Assembly: GCA_944326725.1 (NCBI GenBank)
Contig: CALVFA010000019.1
Coordinates: 1 to 56,325, forward strand
Length of the DNA stretch: 56,325 bases
Origin: an uncultured Elusimicrobiales bacterium
Lineage (GTDB): Bacteria > Elusimicrobiota > Elusimicrobia > Elusimicrobiales > Elusimicrobiaceae
Direction: 5' to 3'
Numbering within the stretch: position 1 is the stretch's first letter; every line of letters starts with the position of its first letter. The position numbers and the translations under genes are program-made. Positions 42,862 through 51,645 of this stretch are shown here, piece after piece. The notes under the pieces were generated by a model. That model was not told the DNA's origin and did no database searches. It was given only the letters and a program-made list of their open reading frames with translations.

Positions 42862-43422
42862 TTATGCCTCGTCCTGTAACATTTTTTGCATTTTGTGTAT
42901 GCCGCGGTGGTGGTCGGCCAGTACCGTACCGAGGGGGCGGTTTAAAAGCTCAGACGCTTCTTTAAACGTCATATATTGCTTGAGGTAAATCGCTTCCCGT
43001 TGGGCCGGCGGCAGACGCAAAGACGCATTGCGTATGCGCTGGGCCAGCTCGGCTCTTTCCAGGCCTTCCAGCGGCAGTGGGTCATTGCCGGGCAGTTCAT
43101 CGTGCCAATAGGAGTTGCCTTCTTCATCAGTGTCATCTAATGAAACCAGTTTGTCTTGATCGCGGAAATAATTTAAAATCCGGTTCCGCGCCGCCGTAAA
43201 AAGATAGCTCTTGAGCTTTCCTTCTGGGCGGTAGTCATGGATACGGCGGTAAAAATTCAAAAATACTTCTTGAAAAATATCGCCGGCGGCGCCTTCGTCG
43301 CGCACCATGACCATGATATACTGGTACAGCATATTTTTGTACCGGTACACCAGCTCATTAAAACACCCCTCGTCTCCATTTTGGAAACCGACTACCAATT
43401 CATCATCACTTTGCCCGTTCAT
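42862..43422 (-). CDS. ECF-type RNA polymerase sigma factor
   Basis: A 186-residue sigma-70 family ECF factor. Region 2 includes FNELVYRYKNMLYQYIMVMV, the DIFQEVFLNFYRRI helix and KLKSYLFTAARNRILNYFRD; region 4 has LPPAQREAIYLKQYMTFKEASELLNRPLGTV with the helix-turn-helix. I chose the ATG at 43422 because GGTGGAG sits six bases before it; a TTG nine codons earlier is less likely. It probably directs its own operon and envelope genes. Next genes are its anti-sigma factor and a secreted protein. Confidence 0.88.
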   Translation of the reverse strand: MNGQSDDELVVGFQNGDEGCFNELVYRYKNMLYQYIMVMVRDEGAAGDIFQEVFLNFYRRIHDYRPEGKLKSYLFTAARNRILNYFRDQDKLVSLDDTDEEGNSYWHDELPGNDPLPLEGLERAELAQRIRNASLRLPPAQREAIYLKQYMTFKEASELLNRPLGTVLADHHRGIHKMQKMLQDEA

Positions 43423-43636
43423 GTCGTCTCCACCTTTATCTAAACCCAAAAACGGCTGTTTTATTGCACTTTTTATTTTTTTCTAAAAATCACGACTCAA
43501 CGCTTCTTTTTACTGTAGCAAAATTAGAACCGCCAACGGAAAAAGAAAAGGATTATTTAAAATGAAAAATGTATTTCTCTCTTAAACAGATACGCCGCCG
43601 CTCCCTGCCAATATGCCGATTCTGTCCCTGCAAAGT

Positions 43637-43667
43637 GCAAAAAAGCCCGGCTGAAAACCGGGCTTTT
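43637..43667 (-). terminator. Efflux operon terminator
   Basis: AAAAGCCCGG and CCGGGCTTTT perfect stem with CTGAAAA loop and T-run on the minus strand, 19 bases after the last gene. Confidence 0.85.
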
Positions 43668-43685
43668 GCAGGACAAAAAAGCAGG

Positions 43686-44915
43686 CTATTCGTAGCGCAA
43701 AGCGTCAATAGGCGTGAGTTTGGAAGCTTTATAGGCCGGATAATACCCAAAGAAAATACCCGTCGCCGCGGAAAAGCCAAACGCAATAAAAATGGAGGGA
43801 ATACTAAGCTGCGCCGGAATACTGGTGCTGTTGGCCGCCACCACCAGCGTAGCCACTATCCCTATCAACACGCCGATAAGACCGCCGAAACAAGAAAGGG
43901 TAACCGCTTCCACCAAAAACTGCAGGCGGATATCTGCACTGGTGGCGCCGATAGCCATGCGAATACCGATTTCGCGCGTGCGCTCCGTCACAGACACCAG
44001 CATAATGTTCATTACGCCAATGCCGCCTACCAGCAAAGACACCGCCCCAATCACGCCCAGCAAAATACCCATCGTTTTGCTGGCGGCTTTGGCTTCCTCC
44101 ACAAAAGAGGCAAAGTCATCCAACTGGAAATCATCTTCAGCCAGCGGGTGTATTTTGTGCGTATTGCGCACCGTATTGGCTATTTCTTCTTTTGTTTCTT
44201 CTATGGTATTGAAATCCTTTACGCGGATAATGACGCGGTCCAATGCCCGGCGGTCGCTTTTGTTCCAGCCGGTGTTCATTTTCACTTTGCCGGTGGTGTA
44301 TGGAATGAGGGTTCCCTCGTCCATATCAAAGCCCATACCGCCCTGTCCGTTCTTTTTCATTACTCCTACCACTTTAAACGGAATGTTATCAAAAATAACG
44401 GTTTTTCCTACGGCGTCCACATCATTAAAAATAGTTTGCGCCGCCGTAGCGCCCAACACAGCCACCTGGGCGTAGTCGTCCACTTCCCGCTCGGTAAATT
44501 CGCGGCCTTTTTCAATTTCCCAGTCATAGGTTTTAAAAATATCCGTATCCGTAGCCAACACGTCTATAGAAGTGGAAGTATAGCCGTATTTAACCTCAAA
44601 GCCGGAGCTGATATAGGGTGCGGCCGCTTCCACGCCGGGCAAACGGCGTATGGCGCGCACATCGTCCATCGTCACGTCTTTGGGGGAAGAAATACTCTCG
44701 TCCAAATCCCATGGCTGGCGCAAATACAAAATGTTGGTGCCAAAGCGCGAAAACCGCTCCGACATACTCTGCTGTGTACCAGACCCCACCGCCAACATCG
44801 TAATAACCGCCGCTACGCCGATTACAATGCCCAGGCTGGTCAGCGCAGAGCGCATTTTATTGGCAAAAATGGCTTTGACAGAAATGCGAAAAACGGAAAG
44901 CAGCGTATCTATCAT
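43686..44915 (-). CDS. MacB-type ABC transporter permease
   Basis: A 409-residue permease with one N-terminal span (about 20-45, NKMRSALTSLGIVIGVAAV), a large periplasmic MacB core domain and three C-terminal spans of the FtsX fold (LLVGGIGVMNIMLVSVTERTREIG and on). In this mechanotransmission family it drives substrates from the periplasm through TolC rather than across the inner membrane. ATPase and permease are separate genes here, unlike E. coli MacB. Its start overlaps the ATPase stop by four bases. Confidence 0.9.
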   Translation of the reverse strand: MIDTLLSVFRISVKAIFANKMRSALTSLGIVIGVAAVITMLAVGSGTQQSMSERFSRFGTNILYLRQPWDLDESISSPKDVTMDDVRAIRRLPGVEAAAPYISSGFEVKYGYTSTSIDVLATDTDIFKTYDWEIEKGREFTEREVDDYAQVAVLGATAAQTIFNDVDAVGKTVIFDNIPFKVVGVMKKNGQGGMGFDMDEGTLIPYTTGKVKMNTGWNKSDRRALDRVIIRVKDFNTIEETKEEIANTVRNTHKIHPLAEDDFQLDDFASFVEEAKAASKTMGILLGVIGAVSLLVGGIGVMNIMLVSVTERTREIGIRMAIGATSADIRLQFLVEAVTLSCFGGLIGVLIGIVATLVVAANSTSIPAQLSIPSIFIAFGFSAATGIFFGYYPAYKASKLTPIDALRYE

Positions 44916-45598
44916 TTTTTCACCTCATCGCTTACTTTTTGCCCGTCGCGGAAGGTAATCAGACGGCCCGCATACTGTGCAATGTCGGGCTCGTGTGTAA
45001 TCAAAATAATGGTTTTGCCCATTTCTTTATTTAAGCGGGTAAAAAGGTCCATCACTTCTATACTCATTTTAGTGTCCAGGTTACCGGTCGGTTCGTCGGC
45101 AAAAATAATGGGCGCGTCACACACCAAGCTGCGCGCAATAGCTACGCGCTGCTGCTGCCCGCCGGAAAGCTGGTTGGGCATATGAAAAGCCCGCTGCTCC
45201 AGGCCAACGGCTTTGAGCGCCTCCAGCGCTTTTTCGCGCCGCAAATGCGAGGGGGTATGGTTGTATACCATCGGCAGTTCCACATTTTCTACAGCGGTGG
45301 TGCGGCTGATGAGGTTAAACCCCTGAAATACAAAGCCGATTTTGCGGTTGCGCACGCCGGCCAGTTTGGACAAATCCGTCGCAGTTACATCTATGCCGTC
45401 TAAAATATATTTGCCCTGGGTCGGCTTATCTAGACAACCCAAAATATTCATAAAAGTGGACTTGCCGCTGCCGGAAGGGCCCATTACCGCCACGAACTCG
45501 CCGCGCTCTATGGAAATACTGACCCCCTGCAGGGCGTGCACTTCCACATCGCCTACGACGTATGTTTTATATAAATTCGTGGTTTCAATCAGGCTCAT
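44912..45598 (-). CDS. MacB-type ABC transporter ATPase
   Basis: A 228-residue ATP-binding protein of the LolD/MacB group. Walker A GPSGSGKST at 40-48, signature LSGGQQQRVA near 143-152, Walker B IIFADEPTGNLD and the switch His in ILITHEP are all present. It powers the permease encoded next, with which it overlaps by four bases; the adaptor gene ends immediately before it. Confidence 0.93.
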   Translation of the reverse strand: MSLIETTNLYKTYVVGDVEVHALQGVSISIERGEFVAVMGPSGSGKSTFMNILGCLDKPTQGKYILDGIDVTATDLSKLAGVRNRKIGFVFQGFNLISRTTAVENVELPMVYNHTPSHLRREKALEALKAVGLEQRAFHMPNQLSGGQQQRVAIARSLVCDAPIIFADEPTGNLDTKMSIEVMDLFTRLNKEMGKTIILITHEPDIAQYAGRLITFRDGQKVSDEVKK

Positions 45599-46843
45599 TT
45601 ATCTTCTCCGTCCCGGGCGCGGACGATTGTTGGCGGTGGGCATAGCTGCACCTGCTTTATTTTCAGACACAATGACCCGCTGGCCTTCCTGCAAATCGCC
45701 GTCCGTAATCTCGGTACGTTTTTCAGAAATAATGCCAATGCTTACCGGTATGCGGCGGGGCTGCATAGTGGCTGAATCCAGCACCCACACGCCGGTAGTA
45801 TCAAATTTTTCCATATTGGTGCTGGGGGAGAAACGCAACGCCTCATTAGGCACCAAAAGCACGTCTTTTCTGTCGGTTGTCTTAATAGTAATGGTAGCGG
45901 TCATGCCGGGCATAAATTTGCCGTCTGCGTTGTCTACGTTAATCACTACAGTATAGGTAGTGGAAGAAGACGAAGACGTGCTGGAAGAGGAACTGGACGA
46001 AGAGGTATAATTGGTACGCACCTGGCGCACCGTACCGGAGAATTTTTCATCGGGGTAGCCGTCTAAGGTAAATTCGGCGGTTTGGCCTTCTTTAATTTTC
46101 ACCACGTCAGCCTCAGACACTTTGGCTTCTATCTGCATTTTGGTTAAATCTTCCGCCAGCGTGAACATTTCCGGCGTAGAATAACCGGCCGTCAAGGACT
46201 GGCCCTCGCTTACTTTTTTGGTCAGCACCACCCCGTCCACCGGTGAAACGATGCGCGTATTGTCCAAGTCTTTTTTGGCGCTGTCCAAGCTGGCCTGCGC
46301 CTGAATCACGCGCGATTCGGCAGAGTTTAAAGAACTTTTGGCGTTTACAAATTCCAGCTCATACTGTTCCAAATCCGTCTTGGCCACATATTCTTTGTCA
46401 TACAAAGACTGGTAGCGCTTGAGGTTGATTTGAGCCAAGTTATAGGTCATCTTGGCAGATTCCAGCTCCTCTTTGGCAGAGGAAAGGCTGGCTACAGCCT
46501 GGTCATAGTTGGCCTGGATTTGGGTAGGGTCAATCAGGGCCATCAAATCGCCTTTTTTGACCTGTGTATTGTAATCTACATAAATAGCCAAAATTTCGCC
46601 AGACACCAAGGCACCCACTTCGGTGGTGTTCACCGGGGCTATCGGGCCGGAGGCTTCCACAATATCCTCTATGTCGCCTTTTCTCACTTCAGCCGTACGG
46701 TACAGCGGCGCCGGGGGGGCCTGAAAGAAAAACTTCCACACCAAAAACCCCGCCGCGCACACTGCCAGCAAAAGGAGGAGCTTGATCCATTTGGAGCGGT
46801 TTTTAAACCAATTCCACATACCGGAAAAAATATTTATTTTCAT
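45599..46843 (-). CDS. MacA-type periplasmic adaptor
   Basis: A 414-residue HlyD/MacA membrane-fusion protein. One N-terminal span (about 20-40), a split lipoyl domain, a helical hairpin (about 110-210) and beta-barrel segments follow. A run of about twenty residues that is nearly all serine lies at about 280-300 between barrel strands, an unusual insertion. It bridges the inner-membrane ABC transporter and the TolC-like protein encoded one base upstream. The C-terminus is arginine/proline-rich. Confidence 0.9.
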   Translation of the reverse strand: MKINIFSGMWNWFKNRSKWIKLLLLLAVCAAGFLVWKFFFQAPPAPLYRTAEVRKGDIEDIVEASGPIAPVNTTEVGALVSGEILAIYVDYNTQVKKGDLMALIDPTQIQANYDQAVASLSSAKEELESAKMTYNLAQINLKRYQSLYDKEYVAKTDLEQYELEFVNAKSSLNSAESRVIQAQASLDSAKKDLDNTRIVSPVDGVVLTKKVSEGQSLTAGYSTPEMFTLAEDLTKMQIEAKVSEADVVKIKEGQTAEFTLDGYPDEKFSGTVRQVRTNYTSSSSSSSSTSSSSSTTYTVVINVDNADGKFMPGMTATITIKTTDRKDVLLVPNEALRFSPSTNMEKFDTTGVWVLDSATMQPRRIPVSIGIISEKRTEITDGDLQEGQRVIVSENKAGAAMPTANNRPRPGRRR

Positions 46844-46844
46844 A

Positions 46845-48380
46845 TTATCTGGTACCCATCGCTTTTTTAAGTTCCGCCAACGCTACGGCATAATCGTAGC
46901 GGGCGGTCAGTAAATTCAATTCTGAATCCGTATAGGCCACTTCGGCGTCTTTTAAGGCAATCATATCGCCGATGCCTTCATTGTAGCGGCCGCGGGCCAA
47001 GTCCAGGTTTTCTTTGGCCTTTTCCACCGTAGATTGCGCCACAGGGATACTTTCCGCCGCTTCATTAAGCGCAATAAACGCGTTTTGCACTTCCAGAAAA
47101 ACGTCGTTAGATAAGCTGCGGTCGCTGTTTTGCGCAGAAGACAAATTAATGCGCGCCTGCTTGACGCCGTTATAGACGTTTAAAGCGCTGAAAATGGGAA
47201 TTTCCACCCCCGCAAACAAACGGGTTTGGTCATTGTCCAAGCGGAACTCGTCGCCGCTTTTGCTAAAAGAGGCCCCCAGCGTAAAGGTGGGCCAGTAGCC
47301 TGCTTTGGCCTGATTGAGTTTTATTTCGCTGATTTCCAAGGCTGTTTTAGAAGAGCGTACATCGGGGCGGTTGGCATAAGCCTCGGTCAGAGCTTGGTCA
47401 AAACTCAGCGTAAAAGGCTCCGCCTCTATAGTATCGTCTAAAATCAAAGGCTTTTCGCGCGTAACGCCCATTACATTAGCCAGGGCGGCGGTTTGGGTTT
47501 TAACCAGGTTTTTGGCGCGGATTAAGCTTAAAACTTCATTGTTCAGGTTCACTTCCGCCGTAGTAACATCTACTTTCGGGCGCAAGCCTTCGTCAAAAAA
47601 CGCTTTGGTGCGGTCATACTGCTCCTGATACAAATCACGCGACTGGGTGCGTATAGCCACCGCCCGTTGGGCCGAAAGCAGGGCATAGTATGCGCTTTTT
47701 ACATCAGCGATGATTGCATTTTCCGTATCGCACAAATCCATTTGGGCGCGCTCCAGCTCCAGCCGCTGGGTTTTAATGTTGCGCACCATATCGGTAATGC
47801 CGGAAAGAGTGATAGAGGCGTCAATAGAAGAGGACCCCTGTCCATGGTCGGTGCGGGAAGCGGGGGGGATTTTTTGGTTAACATATTCCTGCTGGGCCGA
47901 AGCCGATACCGTAGGCAGAAACTCCGCCTTGGCGCTGCTTAATGTCACCGCGGCCGATTCCACCGCCAAGCGCGCGCTGACAACGCGCGGGCTGTTGGCC
48001 AGGGCAATGCGCACGCAATCGTTTACCGTCAGTTTTTCATCTAAAGAAGGAAGGGGTCTGTTGGCTTCTTCCAATTCAGTAAGCGCAGCGGCCGCTTCCG
48101 CCTGGGCTTGCGCGGCTAAAGAAGCGGGTTCCGGAAAATGCACGGACACATTTTCCGCACTGACTCCCGCCGCCTGGGCCGGAGACACCACCGCCTCTGC
48201 AGAAGCCGCCTGCGCCGCCTCTTCCGGCTGCGCGGCCGCCTCCTCAGCCTGCGGCTGCGCGGTCTGCGTTTGCTGGGCAGTATCCGACGCGGCAGCCTGC
48301 GGCGGCTGCGGCAGTTGCGCACACAGCATACCCGTCGTTAACAAAAAAACGCAAAGTAACAAAATGTTTTCTTTTTTCAT
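46845..48380 (-). CDS. TolC-family outer-membrane efflux protein
   Basis: A 511-residue outer-membrane channel. Signal peptide about 1-21 (cut after MLCA). Residues 22-105 are a low-complexity A/Q/E-rich region not usual for TolC. The two OEP repeats follow (LTVNDCVRIALANSPRVVSARL; LSFDQALTEAYANRPDVRSSK), giving the helical barrel. I chose the ATG at 48380: a minus-strand TATAAT at 48388-48393 ends seven bases before it, while the ATG two codons earlier would be within the -10 spacing. It is first in the tolC-macA-ATPase-permease operon. Confidence 0.88.
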   Translation of the reverse strand: MKKENILLLCVFLLTTGMLCAQLPQPPQAAASDTAQQTQTAQPQAEEAAAQPEEAAQAASAEAVVSPAQAAGVSAENVSVHFPEPASLAAQAQAEAAAALTELEEANRPLPSLDEKLTVNDCVRIALANSPRVVSARLAVESAAVTLSSAKAEFLPTVSASAQQEYVNQKIPPASRTDHGQGSSSIDASITLSGITDMVRNIKTQRLELERAQMDLCDTENAIIADVKSAYYALLSAQRAVAIRTQSRDLYQEQYDRTKAFFDEGLRPKVDVTTAEVNLNNEVLSLIRAKNLVKTQTAALANVMGVTREKPLILDDTIEAEPFTLSFDQALTEAYANRPDVRSSKTALEISEIKLNQAKAGYWPTFTLGASFSKSGDEFRLDNDQTRLFAGVEIPIFSALNVYNGVKQARINLSSAQNSDRSLSNDVFLEVQNAFIALNEAAESIPVAQSTVEKAKENLDLARGRYNEGIGDMIALKDAEVAYTDSELNLLTARYDYAVALAELKKAMGTR

Positions 48381-48387
48381 TTTCATT

Positions 48388-48393
48388 ATTATA
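48388..48393 (-). promoter_or_regulatory. -10 box giving a leaderless efflux operon transcript
   Basis: Perfect TATAAT on the minus strand, seven bases before the ATG at 48380 and only one base before the alternative ATG at 48386. Confidence 0.55.
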
Positions 48394-48519
48394 TAAATAA
48401 AACCGGCTCTGCCGAATAAAAATTTACAATATTCCCTTTATACGCAACACGTAAGAAACGCTTTTTATTGCATTTTATTTCCAACAGGCGCGGCCTGGCC
48501 CCGGTTCTTCCATTTTTAC

Positions 48520-48525
48520 TATAAT
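48520..48525 (+). promoter_or_regulatory. -10 box giving a leaderless DUF486 transcript
   Basis: Perfect TATAAT six bases before the ATG at 48532; the AAGGA between them is too close to act as a ribosome binding site. Confidence 0.55.
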
Positions 48526-48531
48526 AAGGAT

Positions 48532-48864
48532 ATGTGGAAACCTATTGCTTTATTAACTCTCTCCAACTTATTTATGACAGTGGCCTGGTACGGGCACTTA
48601 AAACACAAAAGCACCGCGCTGTGGGCTGTTATTTTAATCAGCTGGGGAATTGCCTTTTTTGAATACTGCCTGCAAGTGCCGGCCAACCGCATGGGAAGCG
48701 GCTATTTTACCGTCACACAGCTTAAAGTGATGCAGGAAATTATTACGCTGGCGGTATTTACGGTGTTCTCTTTGCTTTATTTTCACGAACACTTCCGTTG
48801 GAACCATTTGGCTTCATTTGTTTTATTGGTAGGCGCCGTATTTTTAACCTTTAAAAATTGGTAG
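48532..48864 (+). CDS. DMT-like membrane protein (DUF486)
   Basis: A 110-residue inner-membrane protein with four spans. The conserved DUF486 core is easy to see: FMTVAWYGHLK, SWGIAFFEYCLQVPANR and QLKVMQEIITLAVF. The family is distantly related to small drug/metabolite transporters and has no settled function. Length is normal. Likely leaderless. The dCMP deaminase gene follows eight bases later, so the two are co-transcribed. Confidence 0.88.
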   Translation: MWKPIALLTLSNLFMTVAWYGHLKHKSTALWAVILISWGIAFFEYCLQVPANRMGSGYFTVTQLKVMQEIITLAVFTVFSLLYFHEHFRWNHLASFVLLVGAVFLTFKNW

Positions 48865-48872
48865 AAAACGCT

Positions 48873-49379
48873 ATGAAAAACAAACATAAGCTTTTTACCC
48901 AAATGGCGGAGCTGGTAGCGGCCCAATCCACTTGCTGCCGTATGCAGGTGGGGGCGGTATTGGTCAAAGACAGCCGCGTTATCAGCATTGGCTTTAACGG
49001 CTCTCCCTCTGGGCAGGAGCATTGTGAAGACCATTTTGCAGAGCTGTACCAAACCGCCTTTAAAAACCAATTTGCCACGTATGAAGATTTCCGTGCCAGC
49101 CGCACTTTTTACGACGCCCATGGCAAATGGTCCATTGAAAATGAACTGCACGCGGAACAAAACGCCATTTTGTTCGCGGCCAAAAACGGCATTGCCACCG
49201 CGGGGAGCACGCTTTACGTTACCTATTCTCCCTGCGTACACTGCGCCAAAGTAATTGCCAGCGCCGGCATTGTGCGGGTGTTCTACAAAAACTTATACGA
49301 CCGCAGCCAAGACGGCCTTATCTTTTTGGATAAAAACGGCATTGAGTGCCGCCAGCTGACGGAAGAAGAACTGGCCTGA
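48873..49379 (+). CDS. Deoxycytidylate (dCMP) deaminase family protein
   Basis: A 168-residue zinc deaminase of the dCMP deaminase/ComEB group, which turns dCMP into dUMP to feed dTMP synthesis. The zinc site is His93 with the proton-shuttle Glu95 (HAEQN) and Cys121-x2-Cys124 (SPCVHC). VGAVLVKDSRVISIGFNG is the family opening. I start at the ATG at 48873; a TTG five codons earlier would overlap the previous gene's end. No strong ribosome binding site, consistent with coupling to the DUF486 gene eight bases before. Confidence 0.9.
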   Translation: MKNKHKLFTQMAELVAAQSTCCRMQVGAVLVKDSRVISIGFNGSPSGQEHCEDHFAELYQTAFKNQFATYEDFRASRTFYDAHGKWSIENELHAEQNAILFAAKNGIATAGSTLYVTYSPCVHCAKVIASAGIVRVFYKNLYDRSQDGLIFLDKNGIECRQLTEEELA

Positions 49380-49386
49380 TTTACAC

Positions 49387-49415
49387 AACGGCCCCGCCCA
49401 AAGCGGGGCCGTTTT
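49387..49415 (+). terminator. Deaminase gene terminator
   Basis: AACGGCCCCGC and GCGGGGCCGTT perfect stem followed by TT, eight bases after the stop. Confidence 0.85.
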
Positions 49416-49545
49416 GCCTCTGCTGGGTAGATGAAAATAAAAGCCCCTTTTTGCCAGAACACCAAAGGCCAATATCCGTCTTTTTTGCGGGAAACCAAAA
49501 AGCAAGCAGAGCAGTCCAAGAGTTCCAAAGAAAGTTTTTTTTTAA

Positions 49546-49551
49546 TATAAT
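49546..49551 (+). promoter_or_regulatory. -10 box giving a leaderless TPR protein transcript
   Basis: Perfect TATAAT seven bases before the ATG at 49559; no ribosome binding site. Confidence 0.55.
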
Positions 49552-49558
49552 AAAGTAT

Positions 49559-50200
49559 ATGGAAAACACGAATCAAGAATCTCTGTCTTCTTACGTTTCA
49601 AAACTCATCGATGTTTGCAAAGCCCACAAAAAGGCCCTGTTGGTTGCGGTGGTACTGATTGCCGTAATCGGCGGCGGGTGGAGCTTGTATTCATCTCACA
49701 AAGAAAAGACCTTGCAGGACTCTTGGGCTCAGTTTTACAACGCCCAAGTCATGCTCTTGACGCAAGGCTCTGCGGCAGGTTTTGCCGCTATTGACCAGCT
49801 CAACGCCGCCTATCCCAATACAGACGCCGCTTACTACGGGCGCCTGATGCAGGCGGATTTATTGTTTACGGAAGAAAATTATGCCCAATCCGTAGACATA
49901 TATAAGGAACTGCTCAAAGCCAAAAACCCGCATATACGCATGATTGCCGCCGTATCATTGGGCGCGGCACAACAGGCGATTAAAGAATATGCCGCTTCTA
50001 TTGAAACACTGCAAAATTTCATTGCGGCCAATCCCTCCAGCTTTGCATTGCCGCAGGCTTATTTCTCTTTGGCTCTAAGCCAGGAGCTCTCCGGTGATAA
50101 AGCCGCCGCGCTGGAAACCTACAAAAAAGTCTTAGAAGATTACACCAAAACGTATTTCGGTGTATTTGCCAAAGACAAAATCAATCAATTAAGCAAATAA
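49559..50200 (+). CDS. Membrane-anchored TPR protein (YfgM-like)
   Basis: A 213-residue protein with one N-terminal span (about 25-44) and an outer domain of TPR repeats, including LLFTEENYAQSVDIYKELL and SLALSQELSGDKAAALETYKKVL. The layout matches YfgM-like ancillary proteins that sit next to the Sec translocon or outer-membrane assembly machinery; identity is not certain. I chose the ATG at 49559, placed seven bases after a TATAAT; a longer frame upstream runs through the preceding terminator. It lies before the FadL-like gene but has its own terminator. Confidence 0.72.
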   Translation: MENTNQESLSSYVSKLIDVCKAHKKALLVAVVLIAVIGGGWSLYSSHKEKTLQDSWAQFYNAQVMLLTQGSAAGFAAIDQLNAAYPNTDAAYYGRLMQADLLFTEENYAQSVDIYKELLKAKNPHIRMIAAVSLGAAQQAIKEYAASIETLQNFIAANPSSFALPQAYFSLALSQELSGDKAAALETYKKVLEDYTKTYFGVFAKDKINQLSK

Positions 50201-50202
50201 AT

Positions 50203-50235
50203 AAATCCCTTTCCGCTTAGGCGGAAAGGGATTTT
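50203..50235 (+). terminator. TPR gene terminator
   Basis: CCCTTTCCGC and GCGGAAAGGG with a TTAG loop, followed by ATTTT. Confidence 0.8.
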
Positions 50236-50271
50236 CCTTTTGTAAAGAATACATAAACACAAGGACTCATC

Positions 50272-51513
50272 ATGCAAAAAACACTTAAGACGTTAGCCGT
50301 ACTCGTATTGCCGGTGTTATTCTGCGCCGATGTGCAGGGCGCCGGTTTTGCGCTGTATGAATACAGCGCCAGAACCACCGCTATGGGCGGTGCCACGATG
50401 GCCAACAAAGCAGAAGCGGCCTCTTTGGCGGTCAACCCCGCGTTGATTACCGAACTGGAAGGCACGCAGGCCCAGGTAGGTTTGACCATTGTTACCGCAG
50501 ACGCCAAGACAAGCGTAGCCGGCTCTGCCCGCACGCTGAAAAATGATGTATGGTATTTGCCCAATTTCTTTATTACCCGGAAATGGAGCGACCAAGTATC
50601 CTTTGGTTTGGGCGGATATTCCCGCTACGGTTTAGGCGGCCAGTACAACGGCCCAGTACAGACCTGGCCCGGCAGCAATTTGGCTTATAAAGTAAGCGTG
50701 GAAACCTTTTCTTTCACGCCGACCATTGCCGTAAAAGCCAATGATGAATTATCCGTAGCCATGGGATTGGAAGCGATGATAATCGGCTTCTCTCAAAACT
50801 CTTTCTCTACCGCGGCAAGAGGACCCTATGAAGTCAGCGGCTCCGGCGTAAGCTGGGGGGGCAACTTCTCCTTAATTTACAAACCGTTGTGGGCGGAAAA
50901 ATGGGCCTTTGGTGCCATGTACCGCTCCAAAGTCAAACAGAACTTAAACGGCCGCATTAACGCCGGCAACATGACTATCCCGGACCCGATTAATATCCAC
51001 AGCGGAGACGCCGAAGGCGCCATCGCTTTGCCCGACAGCATTTCTGCCGGTATTTCTTATCAAGCGACGGATAAATGGGTACTGGAAGCCGGTATCGTGG
51101 GCACGTTCTGGAGCTCTTACGACCAAATCTTAATCCAGTACAAAGACAACAGCGCCAACCCCTTTGTATACAACAACAAGAACTACAAAGACGTGTACCG
51201 CTTAAACTTCGGCACGGAATACCAGCTCAACAAAAACTGGGCCTTGCGCGCCGGATACGTATTTGATAAATCCCCGATTAATAGTAAGGAAATGGACACC
51301 CTGGTCCCGGTGGACGACCGCCACATTGCCAGCGTAGGCGTGGGCTATGCCCAAGACAACTGGACGCTGGACTTTGCTTACGCTCATGTGTTTGCCAAAG
51401 ACTTGAGCGGTATTTCCGGTCAAATGTCTAGTGTCATGGGAACACCGATTGCCGTCAAATACACCGACGGAAAGAGCGATATGTTCTCTCTGACGTTTGG
51501 TTATAAATTCTAA
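50272..51513 (+). CDS. FadL/OmpP1-family outer-membrane transporter
   Basis: A 413-residue outer-membrane beta-barrel. Signal about 1-23 (cut after VQG). The mature N-terminus AGFALYEYSARTTAMGGA is the plug segment typical of FadL, and the NPA motif (VNPALITEL) follows. The protein ends in an aromatic strand (LTFGYKF) as needed for barrel assembly. Family members take up long-chain fatty acids or other hydrophobic compounds. AAGGAC precedes the ATG. Single gene with strong terminator. Confidence 0.88.
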   Translation: MQKTLKTLAVLVLPVLFCADVQGAGFALYEYSARTTAMGGATMANKAEAASLAVNPALITELEGTQAQVGLTIVTADAKTSVAGSARTLKNDVWYLPNFFITRKWSDQVSFGLGGYSRYGLGGQYNGPVQTWPGSNLAYKVSVETFSFTPTIAVKANDELSVAMGLEAMIIGFSQNSFSTAARGPYEVSGSGVSWGGNFSLIYKPLWAEKWAFGAMYRSKVKQNLNGRINAGNMTIPDPINIHSGDAEGAIALPDSISAGISYQATDKWVLEAGIVGTFWSSYDQILIQYKDNSANPFVYNNKNYKDVYRLNFGTEYQLNKNWALRAGYVFDKSPINSKEMDTLVPVDDRHIASVGVGYAQDNWTLDFAYAHVFAKDLSGISGQMSSVMGTPIAVKYTDGKSDMFSLTFGYKF

Positions 51514-51525
51514 AAAAATGCTGAC

Positions 51526-51557
51526 AAAAACCCCCGGGTTAACCCCGGGGGTTTTTT
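51526..51557 (+). terminator. FadL-like gene terminator
   Basis: A long GC-rich hairpin (CCCCCGGG...CCCGGGGG) with A-run before and T-run after. Confidence 0.88.
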
Positions 51558-51645
51558 ATTGCCACAGACAGATTTAGCTACCCAAGCACTATTTTACAAA
51601 ACCTCATTGTCACGGCCGGCCTATTTGCGCAAGCATTACCAAAAC

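Noticed and set aside
43569-45185. A 538-residue open frame on the plus strand
   Set aside because: It runs antisense to the MacB permease and ATPase genes, has no ribosome binding site and its composition is biased toward H, R and Q; the minus-strand proteins are clear family members.
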